Source of the DNA: JANXLS01 sp038227045 | Lineage (GTDB): Bacteria > Planctomycetota > SZUA-567 > H5-PLA8 | Direction of reading: 5' to 3' | NCBI GenBank assembly: GCA_038227045.1 | Contig: JBBRQD010000009.1 | Span: 1 to 64,000, forward strand | DNA: 64,000 nucleotides | In this document: one piece after another, positions 41,032-49,699 of the stretch | Numbering within the stretch: position 1 is the stretch's first letter | How the letters are laid out: each line of letters starts with the position of its first letter | Made by a program: the position numbers and the translations under genes | Notes under the pieces: generated by a model | What the model was told of the DNA's origin: nothing | The model's database searches: none | The model's input: the letters and a program-made list of their open reading frames with translations, nothing else

Positions 41032-42507
41032 ATGCCATTTCTCAACGATCTCTTCACGCATTGGAACTTCGGCCCGCTCTGGGTGTACTGGGGGCCGGTG
41101 TTTGCCGTTGTGATTCCCTGCTTGGTGGTTTTCCTCGGCATTCAGGCCGTCGCGGGGTTGAGCACTTATGTCGAGCGCAAAATCGCCGCCGATATTCAGC
41201 GCCGCGTCGGGCCCAACAAATGCAACTTCGGCTCGCTGCTCGGCGCCTTTGCGCGCGCCACGGTCGCCAACGGAAAGAGCGCTCATGCCGGGATGACGGG
41301 AAAGTTGATGGCGTTCGCGCTGACACCCGCCGTGCCGCTCCTCGATCTCGTCGATAAAGTCGCCTTGCGCTTCGCGCCCGGCGTGATGATTTTTCTCGCC
41401 GACGGCATCAAGCTGATCATGAAGGAAGACATTATCCCCGATCCGGCCGACAAGCCGCTCTTCAAAATCGCGCCGACCATCGTGCTCGCCGCGGCTCTGG
41501 GCGCGCTGGCCGTACTGCCCTATTCGGACGCGTGGTACGTCGCGGATTTCAACATCGGAATCTTCTACATCGCCGCGGTCACCAGCATCGAAGTGCTGGG
41601 AATCCTGATGGCCGGCTGGGCCAGCAACAATAAATGGGCGCTGCTGGGCGGAATGCGTTCGGCCGCGCAAATCGTGTCCTACGAACTCCCCGTCGGCCTG
41701 TCGATCCTCACCGGCATCGCGATCAGCGGCACGTTGTCCATGCAGGGCATGACCTACGAACAGTTCGGATTTGTGGACAATAGCGGTTCGATGGCGACCG
41801 GCTGGTTCTGGCAATGGAATGTTTTTCATCCGGCCATGTTCGTGCTCTTCCCGGTCTATTTCCTCTCCGCGCTCGCCGAATGCAACCGCACGCCGTTCGA
41901 TATTCCCGAAGCGGAATCGGAACTCGTCTCCGGCTACCACACCGAATATTGCGGCATGCGCTTCGCCTTTTTCTTCATGGCCGAATACGCGATGATGTGC
42001 GTGACCTGCGCGATCGCCGTCACGCTGTTTCTGGGCGGCTGGGCGACGGGCATCGGCTTTATCGAGAATCTATTGATGTCGTCAGGCCCGGAATTCGTGA
42101 ACGGCGTGATGACGAAACCGCCGCAATTCGCCTGGTACGGCACGCTGATTCATCTCGGCGTATTCTGCGCCAAGACCTATTTCCTCGTCTTCATCATGAT
42201 GTGGATTCGCTGGACTCTGCCGCGTTTTCGCGTCGATCAGATGATGACCGTCTGCTGGAAAAAGCTGATCCCGCTCTCGATGATGTGCTTCGGCGGAGTC
42301 TGCGTGTGGCAGCTTGTCCGCATGATGATCCTGGCGCGCGGCGGCGGCGAAACGCTCGCCACGCTGACATTCTGGCTGCGCCTGCTGTTCGCGTTCGCGG
42401 TCGTCGGAGCGGTGGTGTGGTACTTCACGAAGCCTTTGACGAAAGAACAGATCGATCAGCGCGAAATGTTGGCGAAGGCCAATATGAACATGGGCGCGGC
42501 ACTTTAA
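41032..42507 (+). CDS. nuoH: NADH-quinone oxidoreductase subunit H, enlarged
   Basis: 491 residues, well above the approximately 325-350 usual for NuoH. The membrane subunit that joins the quinone site to the proton arm is recognisable by YVERKIAADIQRRVGPN, DGIKLIMKEDIIP, AECNRTPFDIPEAESELVSGYHTEY and LIHLGVFCAKTYFLVFIMMWIRWTLPRFRVDQ. Two differences account for the size: about 50 extra residues between RRVGPN and DGIKL, containing additional hydrophobic sequence, and extra sequence near and after the last helices. Key acidic loop residues are kept, so it should be functional. Confidence 0.94.
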   Translation: MPFLNDLFTHWNFGPLWVYWGPVFAVVIPCLVVFLGIQAVAGLSTYVERKIAADIQRRVGPNKCNFGSLLGAFARATVANGKSAHAGMTGKLMAFALTPAVPLLDLVDKVALRFAPGVMIFLADGIKLIMKEDIIPDPADKPLFKIAPTIVLAAALGALAVLPYSDAWYVADFNIGIFYIAAVTSIEVLGILMAGWASNNKWALLGGMRSAAQIVSYELPVGLSILTGIAISGTLSMQGMTYEQFGFVDNSGSMATGWFWQWNVFHPAMFVLFPVYFLSALAECNRTPFDIPEAESELVSGYHTEYCGMRFAFFFMAEYAMMCVTCAIAVTLFLGGWATGIGFIENLLMSSGPEFVNGVMTKPPQFAWYGTLIHLGVFCAKTYFLVFIMMWIRWTLPRFRVDQMMTVCWKKLIPLSMMCFGGVCVWQLVRMMILARGGGETLATLTFWLRLLFAFAVVGAVVWYFTKPLTKEQIDQREMLAKANMNMGAAL

Positions 42508-42528
42508 AAACGAAGCGGGAATTAATCG

Positions 42529-43233
42529 ATGATCCGATTCATGCAGGACATTTTTGACGGAATGAAGACATTCATGTCGGGGATGAAAGTCACCGGCGGC
42601 TACCTGGTCGATTCGAACATCAAATCGAAGGAGGCCGCGACCACCGTGACCGTTCTCTACGACGGTTCGGAGGCATTGGCGAAGGAAGTCAAACTCGCCG
42701 ACCGCTTCCGCGGGCATCTGCACAACGACATCGAACGTTGCATCGTCTGCAAAGCCTGCGCGAACGTCTGCCCGATCGACTGCTTCTGGATCGACGGCGA
42801 AAAGACCGAATCGAACAAACTGCGCCCCAGCCGTTTCGACATCGATCTGTTGAAGTGCATGTACTGCGGGCTGTGCGTCTTCGCCTGTCCGACCGGTTGT
42901 TTGACGATGACCAAGGAATGGTGGGGTTCGACATTCAACAACACCGACGGCACGAATCTACACGGGCAACTGAAGCGGTTCGGAGTCGGCTACTACACGC
43001 CGGAGAAAAAAGAGCAAGTCGAGCGCAAGCGCATAGAAGCCGCCGAAGCTAAGAAGAAAGCCGCCGCCGCCGCAGCAGCAGCGAAAGCCGCCGCCGCAGC
43101 AAAGGTTGCTGCAGCCGCGCCCGCCGCCGCGGCGAAATCGGCCGCGCCTGCAGCCGTCCCGGCGACAACAGCTCCAGCCGCCGCGACGGCAAAGGTCGCG
43201 GAAGTACCGAAGCCCGACGCGCCAAAAGCGTAA
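42529..43233 (+). CDS. nuoI: NADH-quinone oxidoreductase subunit I with Ala-rich tail
   Basis: 234 residues. This ferredoxin-like subunit carries N6a and N6b. Both [4Fe-4S] motifs are complete: Cys71, 74, 77, 81 (CIVCKACANVCP) and Cys110, 113, 116, 120 (CMYCGLCVFACP). After about residue 165 the protein becomes a Lys/Glu helix and then roughly 65 residues of mostly Ala, Pro and Val, which is not a normal part of NuoI. Its stop codon directly abuts the stop of the convergent SGNH gene. No nuoJ-N follow. Confidence 0.95.
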   Translation: MIRFMQDIFDGMKTFMSGMKVTGGYLVDSNIKSKEAATTVTVLYDGSEALAKEVKLADRFRGHLHNDIERCIVCKACANVCPIDCFWIDGEKTESNKLRPSRFDIDLLKCMYCGLCVFACPTGCLTMTKEWWGSTFNNTDGTNLHGQLKRFGVGYYTPEKKEQVERKRIEAAEAKKKAAAAAAAAKAAAAAKVAAAAPAAAAKSAAPAAVPATTAPAAATAKVAEVPKPDAPKA

Positions 43234-43989
43234 TTATTTCATCATCTCGGCAAGCACCGGCTTCACCGCCGTGGCCCAGGCTTCGTAACCCTTCGTCTTC
43301 AGGTGCACATAATCGGGTTGATAAAGTTCCTTGTCGAGATCGATGACGCCGGTTGCATCCGTGAATTTAGCGCCCATGTCGAGAAATCGAATGGCCGCGC
43401 CATCGTCCAGTTTCGCGGTCTGAGCGTTGATTTGTTTGATCTTCTCGCGAATCCCGTCGGTGTTGTTTTTTTGAGCGGGCAGGATTCCCAGCACAAGCAC
43501 CTTGGCGTTTGGCAGTTTTTTGCGGATCGACTCGACGATTTTCTTGGTGCCGTCGGCGATCTTCTCCGGCTTGTCGTTGGACCACAGATTGTTGCCGCCG
43601 ATCTCCAGCACCACGGTTTTCGGAGCCAGGCCGTCGAGTTCGCCGTTGTCGATGCGCCAGAGAATCTGCTGCGTGCGGTCGCCGCCGACGCTGAAATTGG
43701 CCATCTTGTAGGCATCGAAATGAGTCTTCCACAGATCCTTCTGAGCCGAGTCGCCCCAGCCTTGCAGGACCGAGTCGCCGAGAAAAAGCAGTTCGATGCC
43801 GCCCTGTTTTGCGCGCTCAAGATACGCCTTGTGAAAGTCGTTCCACGCCCGCGGGCTCTTCTCGAAGTAGCCGCGCTCGGCAACAGTCGGATCCTGCTCT
43901 TTCGGCGGCGGTGCCACAGGATCCTCGCCGGCACGCAGAAGGGTTGCGAGAGTGAGAGCGGCAATGCCAAGCGTCAATCGTGAATTCAT
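43234..43989 (-). CDS. Secreted GDSL/SGNH esterase (PAF-acetylhydrolase-like)
   Basis: 251 residues from the ATG at 43989, which has AGAGG upstream and a signal peptide (MNSRLTLGIAALTLATLLRAG). Blocks occur in normal order: LLFLGDSVLQGWG (I), NFSVGGDRTQQILWR (II), VLEIGGNNLWSN (III) and DYVHLKTKGYEAWA (V). The pattern is that of the beta/gamma PAF-acetylhydrolase-like esterases common in polysaccharide-degrading PVC bacteria. It probably removes acyl groups from glycans. Convergent with nuoI with no gap. Confidence 0.9.
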   Translation of the reverse strand: MNSRLTLGIAALTLATLLRAGEDPVAPPPKEQDPTVAERGYFEKSPRAWNDFHKAYLERAKQGGIELLFLGDSVLQGWGDSAQKDLWKTHFDAYKMANFSVGGDRTQQILWRIDNGELDGLAPKTVVLEIGGNNLWSNDKPEKIADGTKKIVESIRKKLPNAKVLVLGILPAQKNNTDGIREKIKQINAQTAKLDDGAAIRFLDMGAKFTDATGVIDLDKELYQPDYVHLKTKGYEAWATAVKPVLAEMMK

Positions 43990-44106
43990 GTCACAAACCT
44001 CTGAAGCAAGGTGCGAGGAGCGATTCGTCATTTGTCGTTTTCGAACGGACAGTATCGTAGTAGATTTGCATTTCGCCGCAATGGACGGCACGCGGGAAGA
44101 CGCATC

Positions 44107-44376
44107 ATGGCTCAACCTCAACTGGTCTACGTCTGCGAAATCTGCCAGACGATTCTGCACGAACACCACTGCAAAGCCGTCTGCCCGAATTGCGGCCGCA
44201 TGTTCGACTGCAGCGATTTGGCCGCGATGCACGCCAACGCCAGTTTCGACACGGCAAGCGGAGACCTCACAATCCGCCCCGGAAGCGATCCCCGCGACTG
44301 GCTGCCGAATGCCGGGAATGCTAATGGCGATACAGTGAAAAATAGGTCGGAAGATCCGAACGCGAATCTGCCGTGA
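44107..44376 (+). CDS. Small zinc-ribbon-like protein
   Basis: 89 residues. CEICQTIL and CPNCGRMFDC give two CxxC knuckles, with extra His residues (HEHHCK) between them, so a structural zinc is likely. The C-terminal half (MHANASFDTASGDLTIRPGSDPRDWLPN) is not recognised. The gene lies divergent from the SGNH esterase and 85 nt before prfB. Function unknown; a regulatory or adaptor role is only a guess. Confidence 0.65.
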   Translation: MAQPQLVYVCEICQTILHEHHCKAVCPNCGRMFDCSDLAAMHANASFDTASGDLTIRPGSDPRDWLPNAGNANGDTVKNRSEDPNANLP

Positions 44377-44389
44377 AGTCTGAATTCTA

Positions 44390-44418
44390 GTGACGCTTTT
44401 CAGTTGCAATGCTATAAT
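44390..44418 (+). promoter_or_regulatory. Sigma70-type promoter of prfB
   Basis: GTGACG (44390-44395), a 17-bp spacer and a perfect TATAAT (44413-44418). The expected start site at about 44425 leaves a leader of about 36 nt before the GTG start. Confidence 0.75.
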
Positions 44419-44460
44419 GCATTTTGACGTTTCCAGCGGTCGCGAACACGGAGATTCACA

Positions 44461-45604
44461 GTGCAATTCAATTATTCGGACGTAAAGCAGCAGCTCAAGG
44501 ATATCCACGGCAGCCTCGTTCAGTTGCGGGGGTCGCTTTGACGTTCCCGCACGCGAAAAACGCCAGCAGGAAATCGAAAAATTGATGGAAGGCGCTGAAT
44601 TCTGGAACGACAACCAGAAGGCGCAGGGCCTGATCGCCGAACTCAAAACAATCAAAGCGTTGATCGGCGAATTGCCCGGCTACGAACAGCAGGGGATGGA
44701 TCTGCTCGAATTTCTTCAGATGGCCGAAGTAGATTCTGACGAAGCGACGGCGGAACAGGTCGCGGGGGATTGCCGCGCGCTTGCCGGCACCGTTCGCGGC
44801 TATGAATTGAAGTGCCAACTCACCGGCAAGAACGATCACCGCAACGCGTTCATTTCGTTTCAGGCCGGAAATGGCGGGACCGATGCGAAAGATTGGACCG
44901 ACATGATCATGCGCATGTACGTGCGCTGGGCCGAAAAAAAGGGCTACAAAGTTCATTTCTTCGACGTGGATTTCAACGAAGCCGCGGGCATTAATTCGGC
45001 GATTTTGAAAATCGAAGGTCCGTACGCATTCGGTTATCTAAAAGGAGAAATCGGCGTGCACCGGCTGGTGCGCATTTCGCCGTTCAACTCGGAAGGCAAG
45101 CGGCAGACCAGTTTCGCGGCGGTGGACGTGACGCCTGAATTTGAACCCGGCGACACCGAAATCATAATTCCGGACGCCGACATCGAACGCAGCACCTGCC
45201 GTTCCGGCGGCGCGGGCGGGCAGCACGTGAACAAGACCGAATCGGTCGTGCTGCTCAAGCACATCCCGACCGGCATCACGGTGCGCTGCCAGATTGAGCG
45301 CAGCCAGGTGCGCAACGGCCAGCTCGCAATGGAAATGCTGAAAGCAAAACTCGCGCGCCTGAAAGACCTCGAACGCGAAGCCGAGAACAAACAGAATTAC
45401 AACGACAAAGTAGAAATCAACTTCGGCAGCCAGATCCGCTCATACACCTTAAATCCCTACACAATGGTCAACGATCACCGCACGGAATTGAAGGAACCGA
45501 ACGCAGCAAAAGTCCTCGACGGCGATCTCGATCCGTTCATCGATGCGTATTTAAATTGGAAGATGGCGGGAGATCGGAAGAAGGCGATGGAAGCGAAGAA
45601 ATAG
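44461..45604 (+). CDS. prfB: Peptide chain release factor 2 with programmed +1 frameshift
   Basis: The gene starts at GTG 44461 (GGAGA 9 nt upstream) and reads 26 codons to an in-frame TGA at 44539-44541. The remaining 354 codons are in the +1 frame from GAC at 44540. The product of about 380 residues has the RF2 specificity motif SPF (RISPFNSEGKRQTSF) and GGQ (SGGAGGQHVNKTES). The shift site is the classic RF2 autoregulatory one: low RF2 slows UGA reading and promotes the shift. The prematurely stopped frame and the downstream frame look like two genes unless joined. Confidence 0.96.
44527..44542 (+). promoter_or_regulatory. RF2 +1 frameshift signal
   Basis: CGGGGGTCGCTTTGAC: an internal Shine-Dalgarno-like GGGGG, three bases, then the slippery CTT-TGA-C. 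Spacing is the same as in the E. coli prfB site. Confidence 0.93.
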
Positions 45605-45702
45605 ATCAAAACAAATTAATCAATTAGCGGTAATTTGCGTTAATCCGCGCTCATCTGCGATTTAGTTTAAGTTTGAAAAACGGTTGGCACTCGAAAGTTA
45701 AA

Positions 45703-47673
45703 ATGAACCTCTTCGACGGCGGAGATGCCGAAATCTACGACATCCAAACCAAAGCCACCGGCCCCACCGGTGCGCTCCCGCTGACGCCCGAAATGTTGAA
45801 AACGTGGTCGTCCGGCGACCTCTTCGGTCTCTCACAGAATGCCGGGATGGGCTGGGATCCCGCCGCGGTGGCGCTCGAACCGTTTCTCATTCTCAGCACG
45901 CAGGGTGGTCTGCGCGCGGATGACGGCTCGCCCGTCGCGCTTGGCTTTCATACGGGACATTGGGAAATCGGGCTGCTCGTCAAGGAAGCCGCCGACGAAT
46001 TGAAACGCCTCGGCACGGTGCCATTCGCTGGAAGCGTCTCCGATCCCTGCGACGGGCGGACGCAAGGCACGCCTGGAATGATGGACAGTTTGCCGTACCG
46101 CAACGACGCCGCAATCGTGTTGCGCAGATTAATTCGTTCGCTGCCACGCCGCAAAGGCGTGATCGGCGTCGCGACCTGCGACAAGGGCTTACCGGCGATG
46201 ATGCTGGCGCTGGCAGGCGCGAAAGATTTGCCGAGCGTCCTCGTGCCTGGAGGCGTGACGCTTCCGGCAATTGACGGCGAAGACGCCGGAAAAATTCAGA
46301 GCATCGGCGCGCGTTACGCGCACGGCTCGATCTCGCTCGAAGACGCCTCCGAGCAAGGCTGCCGAACCTGCGCGACGCCCGGCGGAGGCTGTCAATTTCT
46401 CGGCACCGCCGCGACGGCGCAAGTAGTCGCGGAAGCGCTGGGAATGGCCCCTCCGCATTCGGCGCTCGCGCCATCGGGACAGCCGGTCTGGCGCGAAATC
46501 GCGCGCCGCGCCGCGCGCTGCGTCGCGGGTCTCGCCGCGAAAAAACTCGCGACGAAAGACATTCTGACCGACGCCTCGATTCGCAACGCCATGACCGTGC
46601 ACGCGGCGTTCGGCGGTTCGACGAATTTGTTGCTGCACATTCCAGCAATCGCATTCGCGGCGGGATTGCGGCGGCCAACCGTGGACGATTGGCGCGCGGT
46701 CAACGCAAAAGTCCCACGCCTGGTCAGCGTGCTGCCGAACGGGCCGGTCGATCACGCCACGGTCCGCGTGTTCCTCGCAGGCGGCGTACCCGAAGTCATG
46801 CTGCATCTGCGCACGTTGAATCTGCTCGACGAACGCGTCTTGACCGTGACCGGCGAACCGCTCGCGCGCGTGCTGGACGAATGGCAGAATTCGGAGCGTC
46901 GAAAACGCATGCGCGCGAAACTCCTCGAACTCGACGGCGTCGATCCGGACGATGTGATCATGAGTCCGTCGCGTGCGCGCGAACGTGGATTGACCAGTAC
47001 GGTGACGTTTCCGAAGGGCAACCTCGCGCCGGAAGGTTCACTCATCAAAAGCACGTCGATTGATCCGAACGTCGTCGATGCGGACGGCGTCTACAGAAAA
47101 ACCGGACCCGCCCGCGTCTTCACGCGCGAACGCGATGCGGTGGCGGCGATCAAAGGACAATTCGGCGAACCCGTCAAAGCCGGCGACGTGCTGGTGCTGA
47201 TCGGGCGCGGGCCGATGGGCGCGGGGATGGAAGAGATTTACCAGATCACCTCCGCGCTGAAATTCCTGCCCTTCGGCAAACACGTCGCGGTCCTCACCGA
47301 CGCCCGCTTCTCCGGCGTTTCAACGGGCGCCTGCATTGGCCACATCGGGCCGGAGGCGCTAACGGGCGGACCCATCGGAAAACTGTGCGACGGGGATGTG
47401 ATCGAAGTAATCGTAGATAGATTAAAGCTCGAAGGCTCCATAAATTTCATAGGCAGCGGCGGTCAGAAATTCGATGCAATTGAAGGTGCGAAAATTCTTG
47501 CCTCAAGAACGCCGCACCCGGGCCTCGCACCAGACCCCGGTCTGCCCGACGACACGCGCCTCTGGGCGGCGTTACAGGCGGTGGGAGGTGGCACGTGGGG
47601 CGGTTGCGTGTATGATGTCGATGCGATCGTCAATGCCTTGGGGCAGAAAAAAAGTTCGGAGTTCAGCCTTTAA
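45703..47673 (+). CDS. YjhG/YagF-type D-xylonate dehydratase (IlvD/Edd family)
   Basis: 656 residues from the ATG at 45703, the length of the YjhG/YagF branch. It dehydrates sugar acids, for D-xylonate to 2-keto-3-deoxy-xylonate. Conserved segments line up along the whole protein: SGDLFGLSQNAGMGW, VSDPCDGRTQGTPGM, GVATCDKGLPAMM, GGGCQFLGTAATAQVVAE, MTVHAAFGGSTNLLLHIPAIA, TDARFSGVSTGACIGHIGPEAL and PDDTRLWAALQAVGGGTWGGC. The three cysteines in SDPC, TCDKG and GGGC are the presumed Fe-S ligands. No other xylonate pathway gene is adjacent. The last codons (SSEFSL) come from a dispersed repeat. Confidence 0.92.
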   Translation: MNLFDGGDAEIYDIQTKATGPTGALPLTPEMLKTWSSGDLFGLSQNAGMGWDPAAVALEPFLILSTQGGLRADDGSPVALGFHTGHWEIGLLVKEAADELKRLGTVPFAGSVSDPCDGRTQGTPGMMDSLPYRNDAAIVLRRLIRSLPRRKGVIGVATCDKGLPAMMLALAGAKDLPSVLVPGGVTLPAIDGEDAGKIQSIGARYAHGSISLEDASEQGCRTCATPGGGCQFLGTAATAQVVAEALGMAPPHSALAPSGQPVWREIARRAARCVAGLAAKKLATKDILTDASIRNAMTVHAAFGGSTNLLLHIPAIAFAAGLRRPTVDDWRAVNAKVPRLVSVLPNGPVDHATVRVFLAGGVPEVMLHLRTLNLLDERVLTVTGEPLARVLDEWQNSERRKRMRAKLLELDGVDPDDVIMSPSRARERGLTSTVTFPKGNLAPEGSLIKSTSIDPNVVDADGVYRKTGPARVFTRERDAVAAIKGQFGEPVKAGDVLVLIGRGPMGAGMEEIYQITSALKFLPFGKHVAVLTDARFSGVSTGACIGHIGPEALTGGPIGKLCDGDVIEVIVDRLKLEGSINFIGSGGQKFDAIEGAKILASRTPHPGLAPDPGLPDDTRLWAALQAVGGGTWGGCVYDVDAIVNALGQKKSSEFSL

Positions 47674-47724
47674 GTTGTCTTGGGTGCAATCAAAGTCTCG
47701 CAGCCTGAAGGCTGAACTTCGAAC
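47654..47724. repeat. GGAGTTCAGCCTTCAGGCTG-family inverted repeat overlapping a gene end
   Basis: The left arm GTTCGGAGTTCAGCCTTTAA (47654-47673) is the 3' end of the dehydratase gene including its stop; the right arm, CAGCCTGAAGGCTGAACTTC plus GAAC, is at 47701-47724. The same family is complete at 63336-63392 and related to that at 24817-24891. Confidence 0.8.
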
Positions 47725-47748
47725 ACGAAAATCCGAGATTCGTTCAAT

Positions 47749-47973
47749 ATGCCGAATGAAATACGTCATCCTATAATTTTTGCTGCTGGCTTGATCACAC
47801 TTGGGATCAGCGGAGTGATGTTCTTCGTCGCAGCGGCGCTGTTCACGGCGAAGACTGTGACACCCCTATGGGACTGGATCGGATTCGTTTCGTTCTGGGG
47901 TTTAATTCCCGTTGGGATTCTGGGTACTTTCATTGTATTGCTATCGGTCTTTTTACCGGGCGGACGGGAATGA
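47749..47973 (+). CDS. Small two-helix membrane protein, unknown
   Basis: 74 residues with two hydrophobic helices (IIFAAGLITLGISGVMFFVAAALF and WIGFVSFWGLIPVGILGTFIVLLSVF) and a short polar end. It has no recognised motif and a poor Shine-Dalgarno. It lies between the dehydratase and the NtrC-type regulator, 63 nt before the latter, and may be co-transcribed with it. Confidence 0.55.
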   Translation: MPNEIRHPIIFAAGLITLGISGVMFFVAAALFTAKTVTPLWDWIGFVSFWGLIPVGILGTFIVLLSVFLPGGRE

Positions 47974-48036
47974 CAGGCGCCGTCCCCAGTGTTCGAAACT
48001 GTTTTTCTTTGGACGTAAAAAACAAACTCATCCACT

Positions 48037-49563
48037 ATGCAAAACCAAGATGCGACGCCAACCGAACACCCGCTGACCCTCTTGATCGTCGAAGACGATC
48101 AGGCCATGCGGCAGATGTGCATCTCCCTATTTGAGCGCGAAGGCTACGCGGCCGAAGGCGCATCGAGCATGGCAGAGGCGTATGAACGCGTCGTCAATCC
48201 GCGCGAAAAGCCGCCAGTCAGCCTTGTGTTGAGCGACGTAAAACTGGCTCGTGACGGCCTCGAAAGCGGCATCGAATTGCTGCGCAAAATCAAGGCGGTT
48301 AAACCCGAGTTGCCGATGCTGCTGATGACCGGGTATGCCAATGTTCAAGACGCTGTTGAAGCGATGAAACTCGGCGCGGCCGATTACGTCACCAAGCCCT
48401 TCGAACGCGCGGAACTCATCAACAAGGTTCAGGCGCAACTGAAAGTCCGCGCGCTTGAAAGCGAAGTCAAAACGCTGCGCGAAGCGCTCGAAGATAAATT
48501 CGGAATCAAGGGATTTATCGGCGCAAGCGCCGGGATGCGCGCGGTCTGCGAGCGCATAGAGGCCGCGGGCCGCTCGATGGCCACGGTGCTGATCACCGGC
48601 GAAAGCGGCACCGGAAAAGAGCTCGTCGCGCGGGCGATCCATCACAAAAGCGTTCGCAACGAAAAGCCGTTCGTTCCAGTCAACTGCGCGGCGATGCCGG
48701 AAGCCTTGATCGAATCCGAATTGTTCGGACACGAATCCGGTTCGTTCACCGGCGCGACAAAAGAGGGCATCGGCCTCTTTCGCGCCGCGCACGGCGGCAC
48801 GATTTTTCTCGATGAAGTGGCCGATATGCCGAAAGACGTACAGGCGAAACTGCTGCGCGTATTGCAGGATAAGCGCGTGCGCCCGGTGGGTTCGACGAAG
48901 GAAATTCCCGTCGATGTGCGGGTCATCGCGGCGACCAATCTGAACATCGAGCGTGAGCGCGCCGCGCAGGGCGAAAACACACTGCGCGACGACGTCTATT
49001 TTCGGCTCTCCGTGATCCGCATCGAACTGCCGCCCTTGCGCGAACGGCCCGGCGACATGCCGTTGCTCATCCAGCATTTTCTGGCCAAGCACGCCAAAAG
49101 CGCAGGCCGCCGCATGCGCCGCATCGCCTCGAACGCAATGGACGCGATGCTCAGGTACGAGTGGCCGGGAAACGTGCGCGAACTGGAAAGTGCGATTGAA
49201 AGTGCCTACGCGCTGGGCCGGACCGACGAACTGCTTCCGGAAGATTTGCCGCGCCAGATCACGGCGGCACCGCGCGCGCCCATTTCGCAAGGTTCGCAAG
49301 GAGCGCTCTCGTCCGAAGCGCCGGCAATTTCACCATCTGTTGCGGCACCGGCCGTCCCCGCGCAATTCGCGCCGCCAGCGATCGGCGTGTTGGAGAGTTT
49401 CAAACTGGACGCGCTCGAAAAAGACGCACTGCTCCGCGCGCTGCACGCCGCTCACGGAAACAAGAGCAAGGCCGCGGAACTATTGGGAGTTTCGCGCAAG
49501 CGCCTGTACCGCATGTTGCACGATTACGGTTTCGAAAAAGACACCGGCGAAGACCCAGCGTAA
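48037..49563 (+). CDS. NtrC-family sigma54-dependent response regulator
   Basis: 508 residues. The receiver domain (residues about 15-135) has the acidic pair in VEDD, phospho-acceptor Asp in VLSDVKL and the final KPF. The AAA+ domain has Walker A GESGTGKE, the sigma54-contact loop as GSFTGA (usual GAFTGA, Ala to Ser), Walker B GGTIFLDEV and the arginine-finger region. A Pro/Ala-rich linker leads to a Fis-type HTH (ALHAAHGNKSKAAELLGVSRKRLYRMLHDYGF). It activates RpoN promoters on phosphorylation; no histidine kinase is next to it. Confidence 0.95.
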   Translation: MQNQDATPTEHPLTLLIVEDDQAMRQMCISLFEREGYAAEGASSMAEAYERVVNPREKPPVSLVLSDVKLARDGLESGIELLRKIKAVKPELPMLLMTGYANVQDAVEAMKLGAADYVTKPFERAELINKVQAQLKVRALESEVKTLREALEDKFGIKGFIGASAGMRAVCERIEAAGRSMATVLITGESGTGKELVARAIHHKSVRNEKPFVPVNCAAMPEALIESELFGHESGSFTGATKEGIGLFRAAHGGTIFLDEVADMPKDVQAKLLRVLQDKRVRPVGSTKEIPVDVRVIAATNLNIERERAAQGENTLRDDVYFRLSVIRIELPPLRERPGDMPLLIQHFLAKHAKSAGRRMRRIASNAMDAMLRYEWPGNVRELESAIESAYALGRTDELLPEDLPRQITAAPRAPISQGSQGALSSEAPAISPSVAAPAVPAQFAPPAIGVLESFKLDALEKDALLRALHAAHGNKSKAAELLGVSRKRLYRMLHDYGFEKDTGEDPA

Positions 49564-49570
49564 AAAACTG

Positions 49571-49680
49571 TATTTATCCCGGAGGGATTAAAGAGATTAG
49601 CCGGTGGTTGAGGCCGTACCCGGCCGACACCACCGGAATACGCGAATTGAACGTTTCGCACCCCGGCAGGGGTGCCAGCA
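49571..49680. repeat. Composite palindromic repeat, CCGGTGGT / GCACCCC type
   Basis: CCGGTGGT (49601-49608) pairs with ACCACCGG (49629-49636), with an inner GGCCG/CGGCC hairpin. A second perfect hairpin, GCACCCC-GGCA-GGGGTGC, is at 49658-49675. The wording CCCGGAGGGATTAAAGAGAT recalls dispersed repeats of many environmental genomes. It separates the convergent regulator and FHA genes and may terminate both. Confidence 0.75.
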
Positions 49681-49699
49681 ATTGCGCGATGAACCGTAG

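Noticed and set aside
44582..45604. A separate prfB starting at TTG 44582
   Set aside because: The upstream 26-codon frame, the GGGGG and the CTT-TGA-C are the standard RF2 frameshift arrangement, so the gene begins at 44461.
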